A stretch of 17,682 nucleotides of DNA from Actinomycetes bacterium (GTDB taxonomy: Bacteria; Actinomycetota; Actinomycetes; Actinomycetales; Dermatophilaceae): contig JAEWFB010000266.1 in the NCBI GenBank assembly GCA_023389095.1, positions 1 to 17,682 on the forward strand, written 5' to 3'. This document shows, piece after piece, positions 6,619 to 13,844 of the stretch. Numbering within the stretch: the first letter of the stretch is position 1; every line of letters begins with the position of its first letter. The notes under the pieces are model-generated. The model worked only from the letters and a program-made list of their open reading frames with translations, had not been told where the DNA came from and searched no databases. Made by a program: the position numbers and the translations under genes.

Positions 6619-8252
6619 AGGACGTAGCCCCCGTTCGGGGAGCCGTACACCCTCGCCCAGGTCGTGGGGGGCGTCGGATGACGCTTGCGCCACGGGGCGA
6701 GGGCGTCGGTGCAGAAGCCACAGGGCGTCTCGCCACTGCTGACGATGAGGGCGTAGTCGCCGGGCTTGGGCTGGCGGGCCCCGGTGATGGAGCGGACGTC
6801 GGCGCGCCACTGCTTGGCGCCGCCGAACCACGGCCGTTGGTAGACCGGGAGCACGCGAGCACTCTGCCAGTCGGTGAACACGGAGGCGTCCTTCGGCGGC
6901 TTCAGGCTCGCCAGCTCGGCCGAGATCCCGGCCATCGGGGCTCCGCCGTTCGGCGCGAGCGTCGGCGCGGCCGCGGCGGCGCCGGCCAGGGACACGATGG
7001 GGCCCACGGCGACGAGCGCGGCGACGACACCCAGGGTCAGCTGTCGCGACCGGGCGCGGGCCGCGGGCAGCACTGCACTGACCAGCAGGTGGAGGCAGCC
7101 CGCGACGGCCAGGGCGATCCACGGGACGAACTGGATCCAGTAGCGCTGGACGTCGAGCCGACCCGCCGGGTGGTTCGGCAGGAAGAAGCCGCTGATCCCG
7201 ACGAACAGGACGTAGGACGCGATGAACGCCGCGGCGGTCACGCGTACGGCCGTGTTGCGCACGAAGACGGCGAGGGCGGCGACGCCGGCGAGGACGAGGA
7301 ACCAGATGCCTCCGGGGACGTCCCGGTCGAGCACGAGCCGCGGGATCATCGTCAGGTAGTCGACGCGCGGCAGCCCGACGAACTGGTTCATCACGGCGAC
7401 GTCCGCCGGGTTCGTCGTGGCACTGAGGTCCTGGCGCGTGAACGTGTGCAGCTTGAGCAGCGGGTCACCGTAGGCCCAGGCGCTGATCCCCACGTCGACG
7501 GCGGCCCATAGCAGCACGGGGATCGCGATGAGGACCGCGTTGCGCACGACCTTGCCGCGCACCCAGAGGACCGCGATGACCGCCGGCCAGGCGAAGAGGG
7601 CCGTCTCCCTCGCCTCGAAGCTCCACCCGAGCAGGAAACCCGTCGCCAGCACGAGCGGCACGGACCAGCGGTCGCCGGAGAGCATCCGGCCGCGGGCCGC
7701 CACGGCGAGCGTGAGCGCGGCGAGCACCAGGGCCATCGAGGGGATGTCGGGGTAGTAGCGCGAGAGGTTGGTGAAGACGATCCAGTTGCTGAGCAGCAGC
7801 ACCACGGCGGTGATCCCGGCCAGGTGTCCCCACCAGCGGCGTCCCAGCAGGTACACGCACCCGGCGAGGACGCCTGAGGCGAGGATGGCGGGCAGGTAGA
7901 AGGTGGCCGGCGCCTCGCCGAAGGCGAGCACGAGCGGCCCGAGCGGAAGGATCATGCCGTACCGGGTGTAGCCCAGCGGCACCCAGGAGCTCTGCGGGAA
8001 CTGGACCGCCGCCATCGCGTAGTGCCAGGGGTCGCTCGAGATGATCTCCGACCGGCAGACCCAGGCCACGAGCATCGTCAGCACGCTCACGGCCGCCGCA
8101 ACGGCGAGGTCCACGCGCGACCACGGACGGCCGGCGAGGACGTCGGAGCGGCCTCGGTCCCCGCCTTCGCCGGCGGCGGTCCGCTCCCGGCCCGTCGCGT
8201 CCGGCACTGGTGCCTGGTTGGTCTCGATCACGCTCTCCGACGGGTTGGGCAC
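6603..8252 (-). CDS. GT-C membrane glycosyltransferase (GT39/ArnT-like)
   Basis: A 549-residue protein: a charged cytoplasmic N-terminus (about 1-45), then roughly ten membrane segments, then a C-terminal extracytoplasmic region of about 120 residues. The first loop after helix 1 holds EIISSDPWHYAMAAVQF; Asp74 sits where GT-C enzymes carry their catalytic acidic residue. NLSRYYPDIPSMAL and SFEARETALF are further conserved-looking loops. GT-C enzymes use polyprenyl-phosphate sugars on the outer face of the membrane, so the GT2-DUF2304 pairs in this window are natural donor makers. The GTG start at 8252 lies 6 nt after a TAGGAT -10 hexamer, suggesting a leaderless message; AGGA 7 nt upstream is an alternative way to start. 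Sugar and acceptor are unknown. Confidence 0.82.
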   Translation of the reverse strand: MPNPSESVIETNQAPVPDATGRERTAAGEGGDRGRSDVLAGRPWSRVDLAVAAAVSVLTMLVAWVCRSEIISSDPWHYAMAAVQFPQSSWVPLGYTRYGMILPLGPLVLAFGEAPATFYLPAILASGVLAGCVYLLGRRWWGHLAGITAVVLLLSNWIVFTNLSRYYPDIPSMALVLAALTLAVAARGRMLSGDRWSVPLVLATGFLLGWSFEARETALFAWPAVIAVLWVRGKVVRNAVLIAIPVLLWAAVDVGISAWAYGDPLLKLHTFTRQDLSATTNPADVAVMNQFVGLPRVDYLTMIPRLVLDRDVPGGIWFLVLAGVAALAVFVRNTAVRVTAAAFIASYVLFVGISGFFLPNHPAGRLDVQRYWIQFVPWIALAVAGCLHLLVSAVLPAARARSRQLTLGVVAALVAVGPIVSLAGAAAAAPTLAPNGGAPMAGISAELASLKPPKDASVFTDWQSARVLPVYQRPWFGGAKQWRADVRSITGARQPKPGDYALIVSSGETPCGFCTDALAPWRKRHPTPPTTWARVYGSPNGGYVLYAVR

Positions 8253-8258
8253 CCCCGA

Positions 8259-8264
8259 ATCCTA
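8259..8264 (-). promoter_or_regulatory. Candidate -10 box for a leaderless GT-C transcript
   Basis: TAGGAT (read on -) fits TANNNT and ends 6 nt before the GTG at 8252, which puts the expected transcript start at or next to the start codon. No clear -35 hexamer was found. The rest of the 142-bp divergent gap to 8395 holds a possible + strand -10 (TATGGT, 8345-8350) and a GAAGGGA ribosome-binding site (8381-8387) 7 nt before the amidase ATG. Confidence 0.45.
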
Positions 8265-8394
8265 TGCGAGGTCCTGATGAGGCAGCCCCACCCGTGTGGC
8301 GGCCCCCGGGGAGCCTGCGACATGCCGGCCTCGCAATCTGGACATATGGTCGTGAAGCGGACATGCTCGTTCGGAGCTTCGAAGGGACAGCGTC

Positions 8395-10890
8395 ATGACC
8401 ACCTCTCCACCGCCCACCCACCCGTCCCGATATCGAGCCCCCCGGTGGGCGACCCGACTGCGCAGCGGCCTTCTCGTGGTACCGGTCGTCGCAGCCCTGG
8501 GAGTGTCCGTGGGGGCGGGAAGCGCCGGTGCCGCGGAGTCGGTGGCCCGGCCCCACGTGGCCTCCCCGTCCGCGGTTCCGGCCGTGGCGCCGGTCACGGC
8601 AGCCCCGGCGAGCGGACCCGCCGTCCCGCCGCACGTCACGCGTGTGCCGATCGCGGCGGTCCCCGCCGGCAAGGCGGCCGCATCGTCCCGGTCGGGCGAG
8701 CGCGTGGCGGCAGCGGCGACGAAGGTCGGCGTCCCGTTCGACGTCGCCGGCATCACCTTCTCCGGTAGCGCCCCGAGCGGCATGGGCGTCGAGATGCGCA
8801 CCCGCAGCGCCCAGGGATGGAGCGACTGGCAGCCCGTCGACCTCGACTCCCAGGACGGGCCCGACCCGGGGTCGGCCGAGGCGCGGCGACAGAAGGCCGG
8901 CTCCGCGGTCCTGGCCGCGACCGGTTCGGACGGCGTCGACGTCCGCGTCACGTCGAAGGGCGGCTCGGTGCCTCGCGACCTCACCCTGACGGTCGTGGAC
9001 GGGGGGAGTGCCCCGTCCGACGCGTCCGTGGCCGCCACCCCGGCGCCGACCGCGCCGTCCGCCACATCGTCGAGCACGTCCACCACGTCGTCCACCACAT
9101 CGTCGAGCACGGCGTCCGGCGCCACGGTGCAGCCGGCGTCGTACTCGGGCTCGGCACCCGCGGCCGCCGTGCAGGCGGCACCGGCCGCCGCCGCGTCGGT
9201 GAGCGCCCCCGCGATCGTCACGCGTGCCCAGTGGGGCGCCGACGAGAGGCTCATGCCCTGCCAGCCCGACCGCCTGGCCGGGTTCAAGGCCGCCGTCGTG
9301 CACCACACCGTCGACACGAACAACTACACCGCCGCGCAGGCCCCGGCCCTGATGCGCGCCATCTTCACCTTCCACACGCAGACACGTGGCTGGTGCGACA
9401 TCGGCTACAACTTCCTCGTCGACCGGTTCGGGCGCATCTACGAGGGGCGCAAGGGCAGCATCACCGGCTTCACCCAGGGCGCGCAGGCGGGCGGCTTCAA
9501 CCAGGAGACCTTCGGGGTGTCGGTCATCGGCAACTTCACCTCGGTACCGTTCCCGAGCGCCGTCCAGACCTCCGTCGCCAAGATCATCGCTTGGGAGGCC
9601 GACCGCACCCCGTTCGACCCGGGCTCGTCCGTCTCGCTCCTGTCGGCGGGCAGCACGCGCTACAACCCCGGCGTGCGCGTCACCAAGCCGCGCGTCATGG
9701 GTCACCGCGACCTCAGCCTGACCAGCTGTCCCGGCGACTCGGCCTATCCCCAGGTCGCCGCGATCCGCTCGTCGGCGGCGGCGCAGTGGCGCGCCGGTCA
9801 GTACGTGGGTGCCGCGGGCAAGTACACGCCGGTCACCGCACGACGGGTCCTCGACACGAGGTCCGGGACCGGCGCTCCGAAGGCCGTACTCGGCCCCGGC
9901 GGCTCGGTGACCATCCGACCCGCAGGCCTGCCGTCCGACGTCACGGCGGTCACCCTCAACCTCACGACCACGGCGACGACCGGCAACACCTCGGTGGCCG
10001 CGTACCCGGCCGGGCAGGCGTTCCGGGGCTCGTCGGTGCTCAGCACGAGCCCGGGTCGCACGACGGCCACCGCCGTCACCGTGGGTGTCGGCGCCGGCGG
10101 CGCGATCACCCTGCGCAACTCGTTCGGCACGACGCACCTCATCGCCGACCTGGCCGGCTACTACTCCAAGGGCTCGACCGCAGGACTGGTCGGCAGCTTC
10201 CGCCGGGTGCTGGACACCCGCTCCGGACTGGGCTCCCCGGTCCAGCAGGTCATCCCCGGGCGCCCGTTGACCCTGACGATCGGCAACCTCCCGGCCGGCA
10301 CGCGTGCCGTCAACCTCAACCTCACCGCCACCCGGGCGCAGGGTGACGGCTTCCTGACGGCCTACGCCGGAGGTGCCGGCCGACCCGGCACGTCCGACCT
10401 CAACTACACCGCCGGTGGGACCGTCGCGAACATGGCCACGGTCCCGGTGGGCCGCGGGGGCACCGTGACCATCTACGCCACCGCTCCGACCGATGTGGTC
10501 GCCGACCTGTCGGGCATCTTCGTCTCGGGGACCGGGTCGCGGTTCACCCCCGTGAGCCCACGACGGGTGCTCGACACGAGGTACGGCTGGTGGTCGCCCT
10601 ACTCGCCGTTGCGGGCGGGCCGGGATCTCACCGTCCCGATGGCCGACGTCCCGTCCTGGGCCACCGGTGTCACGTTCGCCCTTACGGCGGTGAACGCCAC
10701 CCAGCCGACCGCGGTCAGCGTCTTCCCGGCGGGCTTCCCGCGACCGAGCACCTCCAACCTCAACCCGGCCCCGCGGCAGATCGTCTCAGGCCTCGTCGTG
10801 TCGGGGATCAAGTCCTCGAGCGTCACCCTGACCAGCACCGGGGGCTCGGTCGACGTCATCGGCGACCTGCTCGGCTACTACGGCGGTTAG
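8395..10890 (+). CDS. Secreted N-acetylmuramoyl-L-alanine amidase with three C-terminal repeats
   Basis: An 831-residue exported protein predicted to cut the bond between muramic acid and the peptide stem of peptidoglycan. Order: signal peptide (twin basic region, hydrophobic core, probable cut after AGSAGA near residue 47); an Ala/Pro/Val linker; a beta-rich N-terminal domain with GWSDWQPVD (about 100-207) common in actinobacterial amidases; a Ser/Thr linker (about 222-245); the PGRP/Amidase_2 domain (about 272-460); and three 120-residue repeats (483-831), each opening with RRVLDTR. Zinc ligands expected in the family are visible: VVHHT (His303/304), GHRD (His437) and TSCPGD (Cys445), with Tyr338 in the active-site position, so it should be catalytic. 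It is a single gene with its own terminator and a good ribosome-binding site. The repeats may bind wall polymers. Confidence 0.9.
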   Translation: MTTSPPPTHPSRYRAPRWATRLRSGLLVVPVVAALGVSVGAGSAGAAESVARPHVASPSAVPAVAPVTAAPASGPAVPPHVTRVPIAAVPAGKAAASSRSGERVAAAATKVGVPFDVAGITFSGSAPSGMGVEMRTRSAQGWSDWQPVDLDSQDGPDPGSAEARRQKAGSAVLAATGSDGVDVRVTSKGGSVPRDLTLTVVDGGSAPSDASVAATPAPTAPSATSSSTSTTSSTTSSSTASGATVQPASYSGSAPAAAVQAAPAAAASVSAPAIVTRAQWGADERLMPCQPDRLAGFKAAVVHHTVDTNNYTAAQAPALMRAIFTFHTQTRGWCDIGYNFLVDRFGRIYEGRKGSITGFTQGAQAGGFNQETFGVSVIGNFTSVPFPSAVQTSVAKIIAWEADRTPFDPGSSVSLLSAGSTRYNPGVRVTKPRVMGHRDLSLTSCPGDSAYPQVAAIRSSAAAQWRAGQYVGAAGKYTPVTARRVLDTRSGTGAPKAVLGPGGSVTIRPAGLPSDVTAVTLNLTTTATTGNTSVAAYPAGQAFRGSSVLSTSPGRTTATAVTVGVGAGGAITLRNSFGTTHLIADLAGYYSKGSTAGLVGSFRRVLDTRSGLGSPVQQVIPGRPLTLTIGNLPAGTRAVNLNLTATRAQGDGFLTAYAGGAGRPGTSDLNYTAGGTVANMATVPVGRGGTVTIYATAPTDVVADLSGIFVSGTGSRFTPVSPRRVLDTRYGWWSPYSPLRAGRDLTVPMADVPSWATGVTFALTAVNATQPTAVSVFPAGFPRPSTSNLNPAPRQIVSGLVVSGIKSSSVTLTSTGGSVDVIGDLLGYYGG
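9841..10887 (+). repeat. Three 360-nt in-frame coding repeats in the amidase gene
   Basis: The copies begin at 9841, 10201 and 10561, exactly 360 nt apart. Each opens with codons for RRVLDTR and ends with a D(L)xGYY/GIF-type strand (DLAGYY, DLSGIF, DLLGYY). The first 20 nt of copies 1 and 3 differ at only one position (CGACGGGTsCTCGACACGAG, s = c or g), while copy 2 is more diverged. The protein repeats are only moderately alike elsewhere, so the duplication is old. Confidence 0.85.
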
Positions 10891-10907
10891 CGAGGCGCCG
10901 GACGACG

Positions 10908-10944
10908 AACGGTCCTCCCGCCCTCAGGGGGCGGGAGGACCGTT
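10908..10944. terminator. Strong bidirectional terminator hairpin
   Basis: AACGGTCCTCCCGCCC (10908-10923) pairs without mismatch with 10929-10944 across a 5-nt loop (TCAGG). It stands between the convergent amidase and scoB genes, 18 nt after one stop and 20 nt before the other. No T run follows on either strand, which is usual for terminators in GC-rich actinobacteria. Confidence 0.85.
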
Positions 10945-10964
10945 GCCTGCTGTCGGAGTCCGGC

Positions 10965-11600
10965 TCAGAGGTCGACGATGAGCTCGGGTTCGGTCCGTTC
11001 GCGAACCTCGTCGACGGTGACGCCGGGCGCCAGCTCGCGCAGCACGAGGCCGTCCGCGGTGACGTCGAGCACCGCGAGGTCGGTGATGATGCGCTGGACG
11101 ACGCCGCGGCCGGTGTAGGGCAGCGAGCAGTCCTTGACGATCTTGTGGGAGCCGTCCTTGGCGTTGTGCTCCATGAGGACGATGACCTTCTTGGCGCCGT
11201 GGACCAGGTCCATCGCCCCGCCCATGCCCTTGACCATCTTCCCGGGGATCATCCAGTTGGCGATGTCGCCGCCCTGGCTGACCTGCATGGCGCCGAGGAT
11301 CGCGGCGTCGACCTTGCCGCCGCGGATCATGCCGAAGCTCGTGGCCGAGTCGAAGAAGGCCGCGCCCTTGCGCAGGGTGACGGTCTCCTTGCCGGCGTTG
11401 ATGAGGTCGGCGTCCTCCTGCCCGTCGATCGGGTAGGCGCCGACGCCGAGGATGCCGTTCTCGGACTGCAGGACGATCTCGACGTCGTCGGGCACGTAGT
11501 TCGGCACGAGCGTCGGCAGGCCGATGCCGAGGTTGACGTACGCGCCGTCAGACAGCTCGGCGGCGGCGCGGGCGGCCATCTGCTCACGGGTCAGTGCCAT
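10965..11600 (-). CDS. scoB: 3-oxoacid CoA-transferase subunit B
   Basis: A 211-residue beta subunit of the enzyme that moves CoA between succinyl-CoA and a 3-keto acid such as acetoacetate (or a related acid), via a glutamyl-CoA thioester. The catalytic Glu47 lies in the family motif SENGILG. Also seen: GAYVNLGIGLPTLV near the N-terminus, GGKVDAAILGAMQVS, and GKMVKGMGGAMDLV. Length matches the family (about 210-220). The ATG at 11600 is preceded by a strong AGGAGG and stands one base after the stop of scoA, so the subunits are made together. Exact acid substrate cannot be set from sequence; an adipate-pathway CoA-transferase is an alternative. Confidence 0.92.
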   Translation of the reverse strand: MALTREQMAARAAAELSDGAYVNLGIGLPTLVPNYVPDDVEIVLQSENGILGVGAYPIDGQEDADLINAGKETVTLRKGAAFFDSATSFGMIRGGKVDAAILGAMQVSQGGDIANWMIPGKMVKGMGGAMDLVHGAKKVIVLMEHNAKDGSHKIVKDCSLPYTGRGVVQRIITDLAVLDVTADGLVLRELAPGVTVDEVRERTEPELIVDL

Positions 11601-11601
11601 C

Positions 11602-12402
11602 TCAGGCCTCCTGGGCGGTCGTGGCGGCGTCGGGGCGGGGGCGGACGGTGCGCCGCTCGATGCGCTTCTCGGCGGCCTGGTCGGCCGTGAGCGGCAGGAC
11701 GCGCTGGACGAAGATGCCGGGCAGGTGGATCGAGTCGGGGTCGAGCTCTCCGGGCTCGACGAGCTGCTCGACCTCGGCCACGGTGACCCGCCCGGCCATG
11801 GCGCACAGCGGGTTGAAGTTGCGGGCCGACTCGTTGAAGACGAGGTTGCCGTGCCGGTCACCCTTCGCGGCGCGCACGAGCCCGAAGTCGGTCGTTATGG
11901 CCCGCTCGAGCACGAACGTCTTCGTCTCGCCCATCCACTCGAACTCCTGGGTCTGCTTCGGCGGCGACGCGACGGACACGGCCCCGGCGTCGTCGTAGCG
12001 CCACGGCAGGCCGCCGTCGGCGATCTGCGTGCCGACGCCGGTCATCGTGAAGAACGCCGCGATGCCCGACCCACCGGCGCGCAGGCGCTCTGCGAGGGTG
12101 CCCTGGGGCGTCAGCTCGACCTCCAGCTCGCCCGAGAGGTACTGCCGCTCGAACTCCTTGTTCTCACCGACGTACGAGCTGACCATGCGGCGGATGCGCT
12201 TGTCGCGCAACAGGACGCCGAGGCCCCAGTCGTCGACGCCGCAGTTGTTCGAGACCGCTTCGAGGTCGGTGAGGCCGGCGTCGTGGATCGCTGCGATGAG
12301 CACGGAGGGGATGCCGCAGAGGCCGAAGCCACCGACGGACAGCGACATGCCGTCGCTGATCCCGGCGATGGCCTCCTGGGGGGTGGAGACGACTTTGTCC
12401 AT
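11602..12402 (-). CDS. scoA: 3-oxoacid CoA-transferase subunit A
   Basis: A 266-residue alpha subunit. The family motif GGFGLCGIP (residues 24-32) and the ELTPQGTLAERLRAGGSGIAAFFT segment that helps bind CoA are both present, as are VSNNCGVDDWGLG and the GDRHGNLVFNESARNFNP region. It forms the active enzyme with scoB, one base downstream. Above its ATG (12402), TAGAGT lies 7 nt upstream and no ribosome-binding site is visible, so the transcript is probably leaderless. This operon of ketone-body or ketoacid use sits between two peptidoglycan-active genes and has no evident link to the surrounding polysaccharide genes. Confidence 0.92.
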   Translation of the reverse strand: MDKVVSTPQEAIAGISDGMSLSVGGFGLCGIPSVLIAAIHDAGLTDLEAVSNNCGVDDWGLGVLLRDKRIRRMVSSYVGENKEFERQYLSGELEVELTPQGTLAERLRAGGSGIAAFFTMTGVGTQIADGGLPWRYDDAGAVSVASPPKQTQEFEWMGETKTFVLERAITTDFGLVRAAKGDRHGNLVFNESARNFNPLCAMAGRVTVAEVEQLVEPGELDPDSIHLPGIFVQRVLPLTADQAAEKRIERRTVRPRPDAATTAQEA

Positions 12403-12409
12403 GGGTCGG

Positions 12410-12415
12410 ACTCTA
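12410..12415 (-). promoter_or_regulatory. Candidate -10 box for leaderless scoAB transcript
   Basis: TAGAGT (read on -) ends 7 nt before the scoA ATG, and no Shine-Dalgarno-like sequence lies between. That spacing places the transcript start at or beside the ATG. The -35 region has no good TTGACA match. Confidence 0.5.
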
Positions 12416-12547
12416 TCCGCGCCGGGGCCCGCGGCGGCCGTGGGGTCGACCCACACGCCGCGGCCCGGGAGTGGGGTCCGCCCACGTGCGGCCGAGCAGC
12501 GCGCAGGCGTCGGGCTCCGGGAAATTCCAGGTCTGTAATTCACCCGA

Positions 12548-12584
12548 ACCGGTTGTGAAGGATGGGACCGGAGTGAATGAATGG
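12548..12584 (+). repeat. Imperfect direct repeat upstream of the peptidoglycan-binding gene
   Basis: Two 18-nt copies spaced 19 nt apart (start to start): ACCGGTTGTGAAGGATGG (12548) and ACCGGAGTGAATGAATGG (12567). They agree at 11 of 18 positions without gaps. The first contains part of the palindrome AACCGGTT (12547-12554). They lie in the 208-bp divergent gap in a patch less GC-rich than its surroundings, and could be an operator. No regulator is identified. Confidence 0.35.
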
Positions 12585-12610
12585 TGCTCGAGAGACCGAG
12601 GAGGACCACC

Positions 12611-13099
12611 ATGACGACCCAGGCCGCCGCGCCCCGCCCCCACGCCGGCGTCGCTCGCGTCGAGGTCGGCACCGCGTACACGGCGTACAAGGACCTGACC
12701 CTCGGGCTCGGTATGCGGGGCGCCGTCGTGCGCGTGCTCCAGCGGGCCCTCGGCGGCGTGCCCGTCGACGGCGTCTTCGGGCCCGTGACGCGCGACCGCG
12801 TCACGGCGCTCCAGCGCTCTCACGCCCTCGAGCAGACCGGCGTCGTGACCCCGGAGCTGTGGGACGTCCTCGAGGCTCGCGACTTCCCGTTCGTCGGGAG
12901 CCGTTCCACGGTGCTGCGCGTCGGCGACCGTGGGCCTCAGGTCATCGCCGTCCAGCGGCTCCTCGGCGTTCCCGCCAGCGGCGTCTTCGACCTCGCCACG
13001 CGGGAGGCCGTCAAGGCCGCCCAGGCGCGGGCCGGGCTCGCCAGCACCGGTGTCGTCGCCTCGCGCACGTGGACGCTCTTCGACCGACTCTCCGCCTGA
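12611..13099 (+). CDS. Small protein of two peptidoglycan-binding (PG_binding_1) repeats
   Basis: A 162-residue protein. Two repeats of the peptidoglycan-binding type are visible: LGLGMRGAVVRVLQRAL...GVFGPVTRDRVTALQ (about 33-90) and LRVGDRGPQVIAVQRLL...GVFDLATREAVKAAQ (about 98-155). Each shows the G-x-x-V-x-x-(L/V)-Q and DG-x-FG/D-x-x-T pattern. There is no catalytic domain, and unexpectedly no signal peptide or membrane segment. The ATG at 12611 is firmly set by AGGAGG at 12599-12604, 6 nt away; the in-frame ATG at 12581 would add ten residues but still no signal. It is a single gene facing the TIGR03089 gene. Role unknown; the domain family binds cell-wall material, but here the route to the wall is unclear. 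Confidence 0.83.
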   Translation: MTTQAAAPRPHAGVARVEVGTAYTAYKDLTLGLGMRGAVVRVLQRALGGVPVDGVFGPVTRDRVTALQRSHALEQTGVVTPELWDVLEARDFPFVGSRSTVLRVGDRGPQVIAVQRLLGVPASGVFDLATREAVKAAQARAGLASTGVVASRTWTLFDRLSA

Positions 13100-13110
13100 C
13101 TGTCAGGCGG
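13092..13110. terminator. Palindrome shared by two convergent stop codons
   Basis: CCGCCTGAC-T-GTCAGGCGG is a perfect 19-bp palindrome. It contains the TGA stop (13097-13099) of the + strand gene and the stop (13105-13103) of the - strand gene. As RNA it can form an 8-bp stem with a CTG loop on either strand, so it may serve as a compact bidirectional terminator. Confidence 0.55.
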
Positions 13111-13831
13111 TCGCGTCGACGGTGACGCCCTCGGACGCGTACCGCGTCGGCACGCTCGGGCCGCCGGGCCCACGCTCGAGCACCACCGAGCCGTCGGCCG
13201 CCCAGGCGGCGAGGCACCGTCCCAGGACGACGTCGAGCGGCCCCCGCACCGCGACGCGCGGTTGCCGTCCCCACGCGTCGTCGGGCACGACGACCTCACC
13301 GTAGGTCAACGAGCCCGACGCGGTGGCGAGCGCGACGTCGGAGGGCTCGGGGTCGGCGAGCGGCACGAAGAGGTCACCGTGCGTGGCCAGCTCGCGCGCC
13401 TCGTCGACCGCCGCCGAGGCGTCGCCGGCCCGGGGATGGCTGCGGGCGAGGGCAGGCAGCGCCACGAGCACGGCGTCGCCGCCGTGGGCCGCCGCGGCCT
13501 CGGGGGAGGCGGTGACGAGCACGTCGGCACCCGTCGCGGCCTCGCCGACGACGACCTCCGCGCCGACCGACCAGGCGGCGAGCGCCCAGTACACGGCCCG
13601 CCAGTGCGTCGGCAGGTCGAGCCCCACCGTGGTGCCGGGCTCGGCGGACAGGTCGTCCTGAAGGAGGTTGGCAGCCTTGGCCACCCAGTTGGCCAGGACG
13701 CGGGCCGAGAGCTCGATGCGCTCGCCCGAGGTGGGCCCGGGCTCGTCGTCGTACCAGGTGAGGCGCGGGCGCGTCGCGTCGGTTGCCACGAGGCGGCCGA
13801 GCACGTCGGCGGGCAGGACAGGCGGGTTCAT
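13103..13831 (-). CDS. TIGR03089 family protein (reduced acyl-adenylate-enzyme-like)
   Basis: A 242-residue soluble protein of a family conserved in actinobacteria beside LCP genes. The first part (ELSARVLANWVAKAANLLQDDLSAEPGTTVGLDLPTHWRAVYWALAAWSVGAEVV) resembles the N-terminus of AMP-forming acyl-CoA synthetases. The phosphate-binding Ser/Thr/Gly loop expected later is reduced to ATASGSLTYGEV, and the C-terminal domain of those enzymes is missing, so adenylation activity is doubtful. The ATG at 13831 is preferred; an in-frame GTG at 13837 is possible and neither has a clear ribosome-binding site. It follows the LCP gene by 13 nt (7 to the GTG), suggesting coupled expression. Function unknown. 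Confidence 0.8.
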   Translation of the reverse strand: MNPPVLPADVLGRLVATDATRPRLTWYDDEPGPTSGERIELSARVLANWVAKAANLLQDDLSAEPGTTVGLDLPTHWRAVYWALAAWSVGAEVVVGEAATGADVLVTASPEAAAAHGGDAVLVALPALARSHPRAGDASAAVDEARELATHGDLFVPLADPEPSDVALATASGSLTYGEVVVPDDAWGRQPRVAVRGPLDVVLGRCLAAWAADGSVVLERGPGGPSVPTRYASEGVTVDATA

Positions 13832-13844
13832 CGGCACGAGGACG

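Noticed and set aside
6628..6645. CCCC-GTTC-GGGG hairpin near the GT-C stop as a terminator
   Set aside because: A 4-bp stem inside coding sequence is expected by chance at this GC content.
9056..9120. Short repeated TCGTCGAGCAC/TCCACCAC-like units resembling a minisatellite
   Set aside because: They code in frame for the Ser/Thr linker of the amidase, which explains the repetition.
7465..10137. Open frame of about 890 codons on the - strand
   Set aside because: It runs antisense through the amidase and in the wrong frame through the GT-C gene; low-complexity composition and no recognisable domain.
12519..12555. Possible ECF sigma-type promoter (GGAA ... GTT) before the peptidoglycan-binding gene
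   Set aside because: The gap between the two elements is about 30 nt, much longer than the 16-19 nt such promoters need.
12541..12561. Inverted repeat TTCAC...GTGAA around AACCGGTT as an operator
   Set aside because: The outer arms and the inner palindrome have different centres, so they do not form one symmetrical site.
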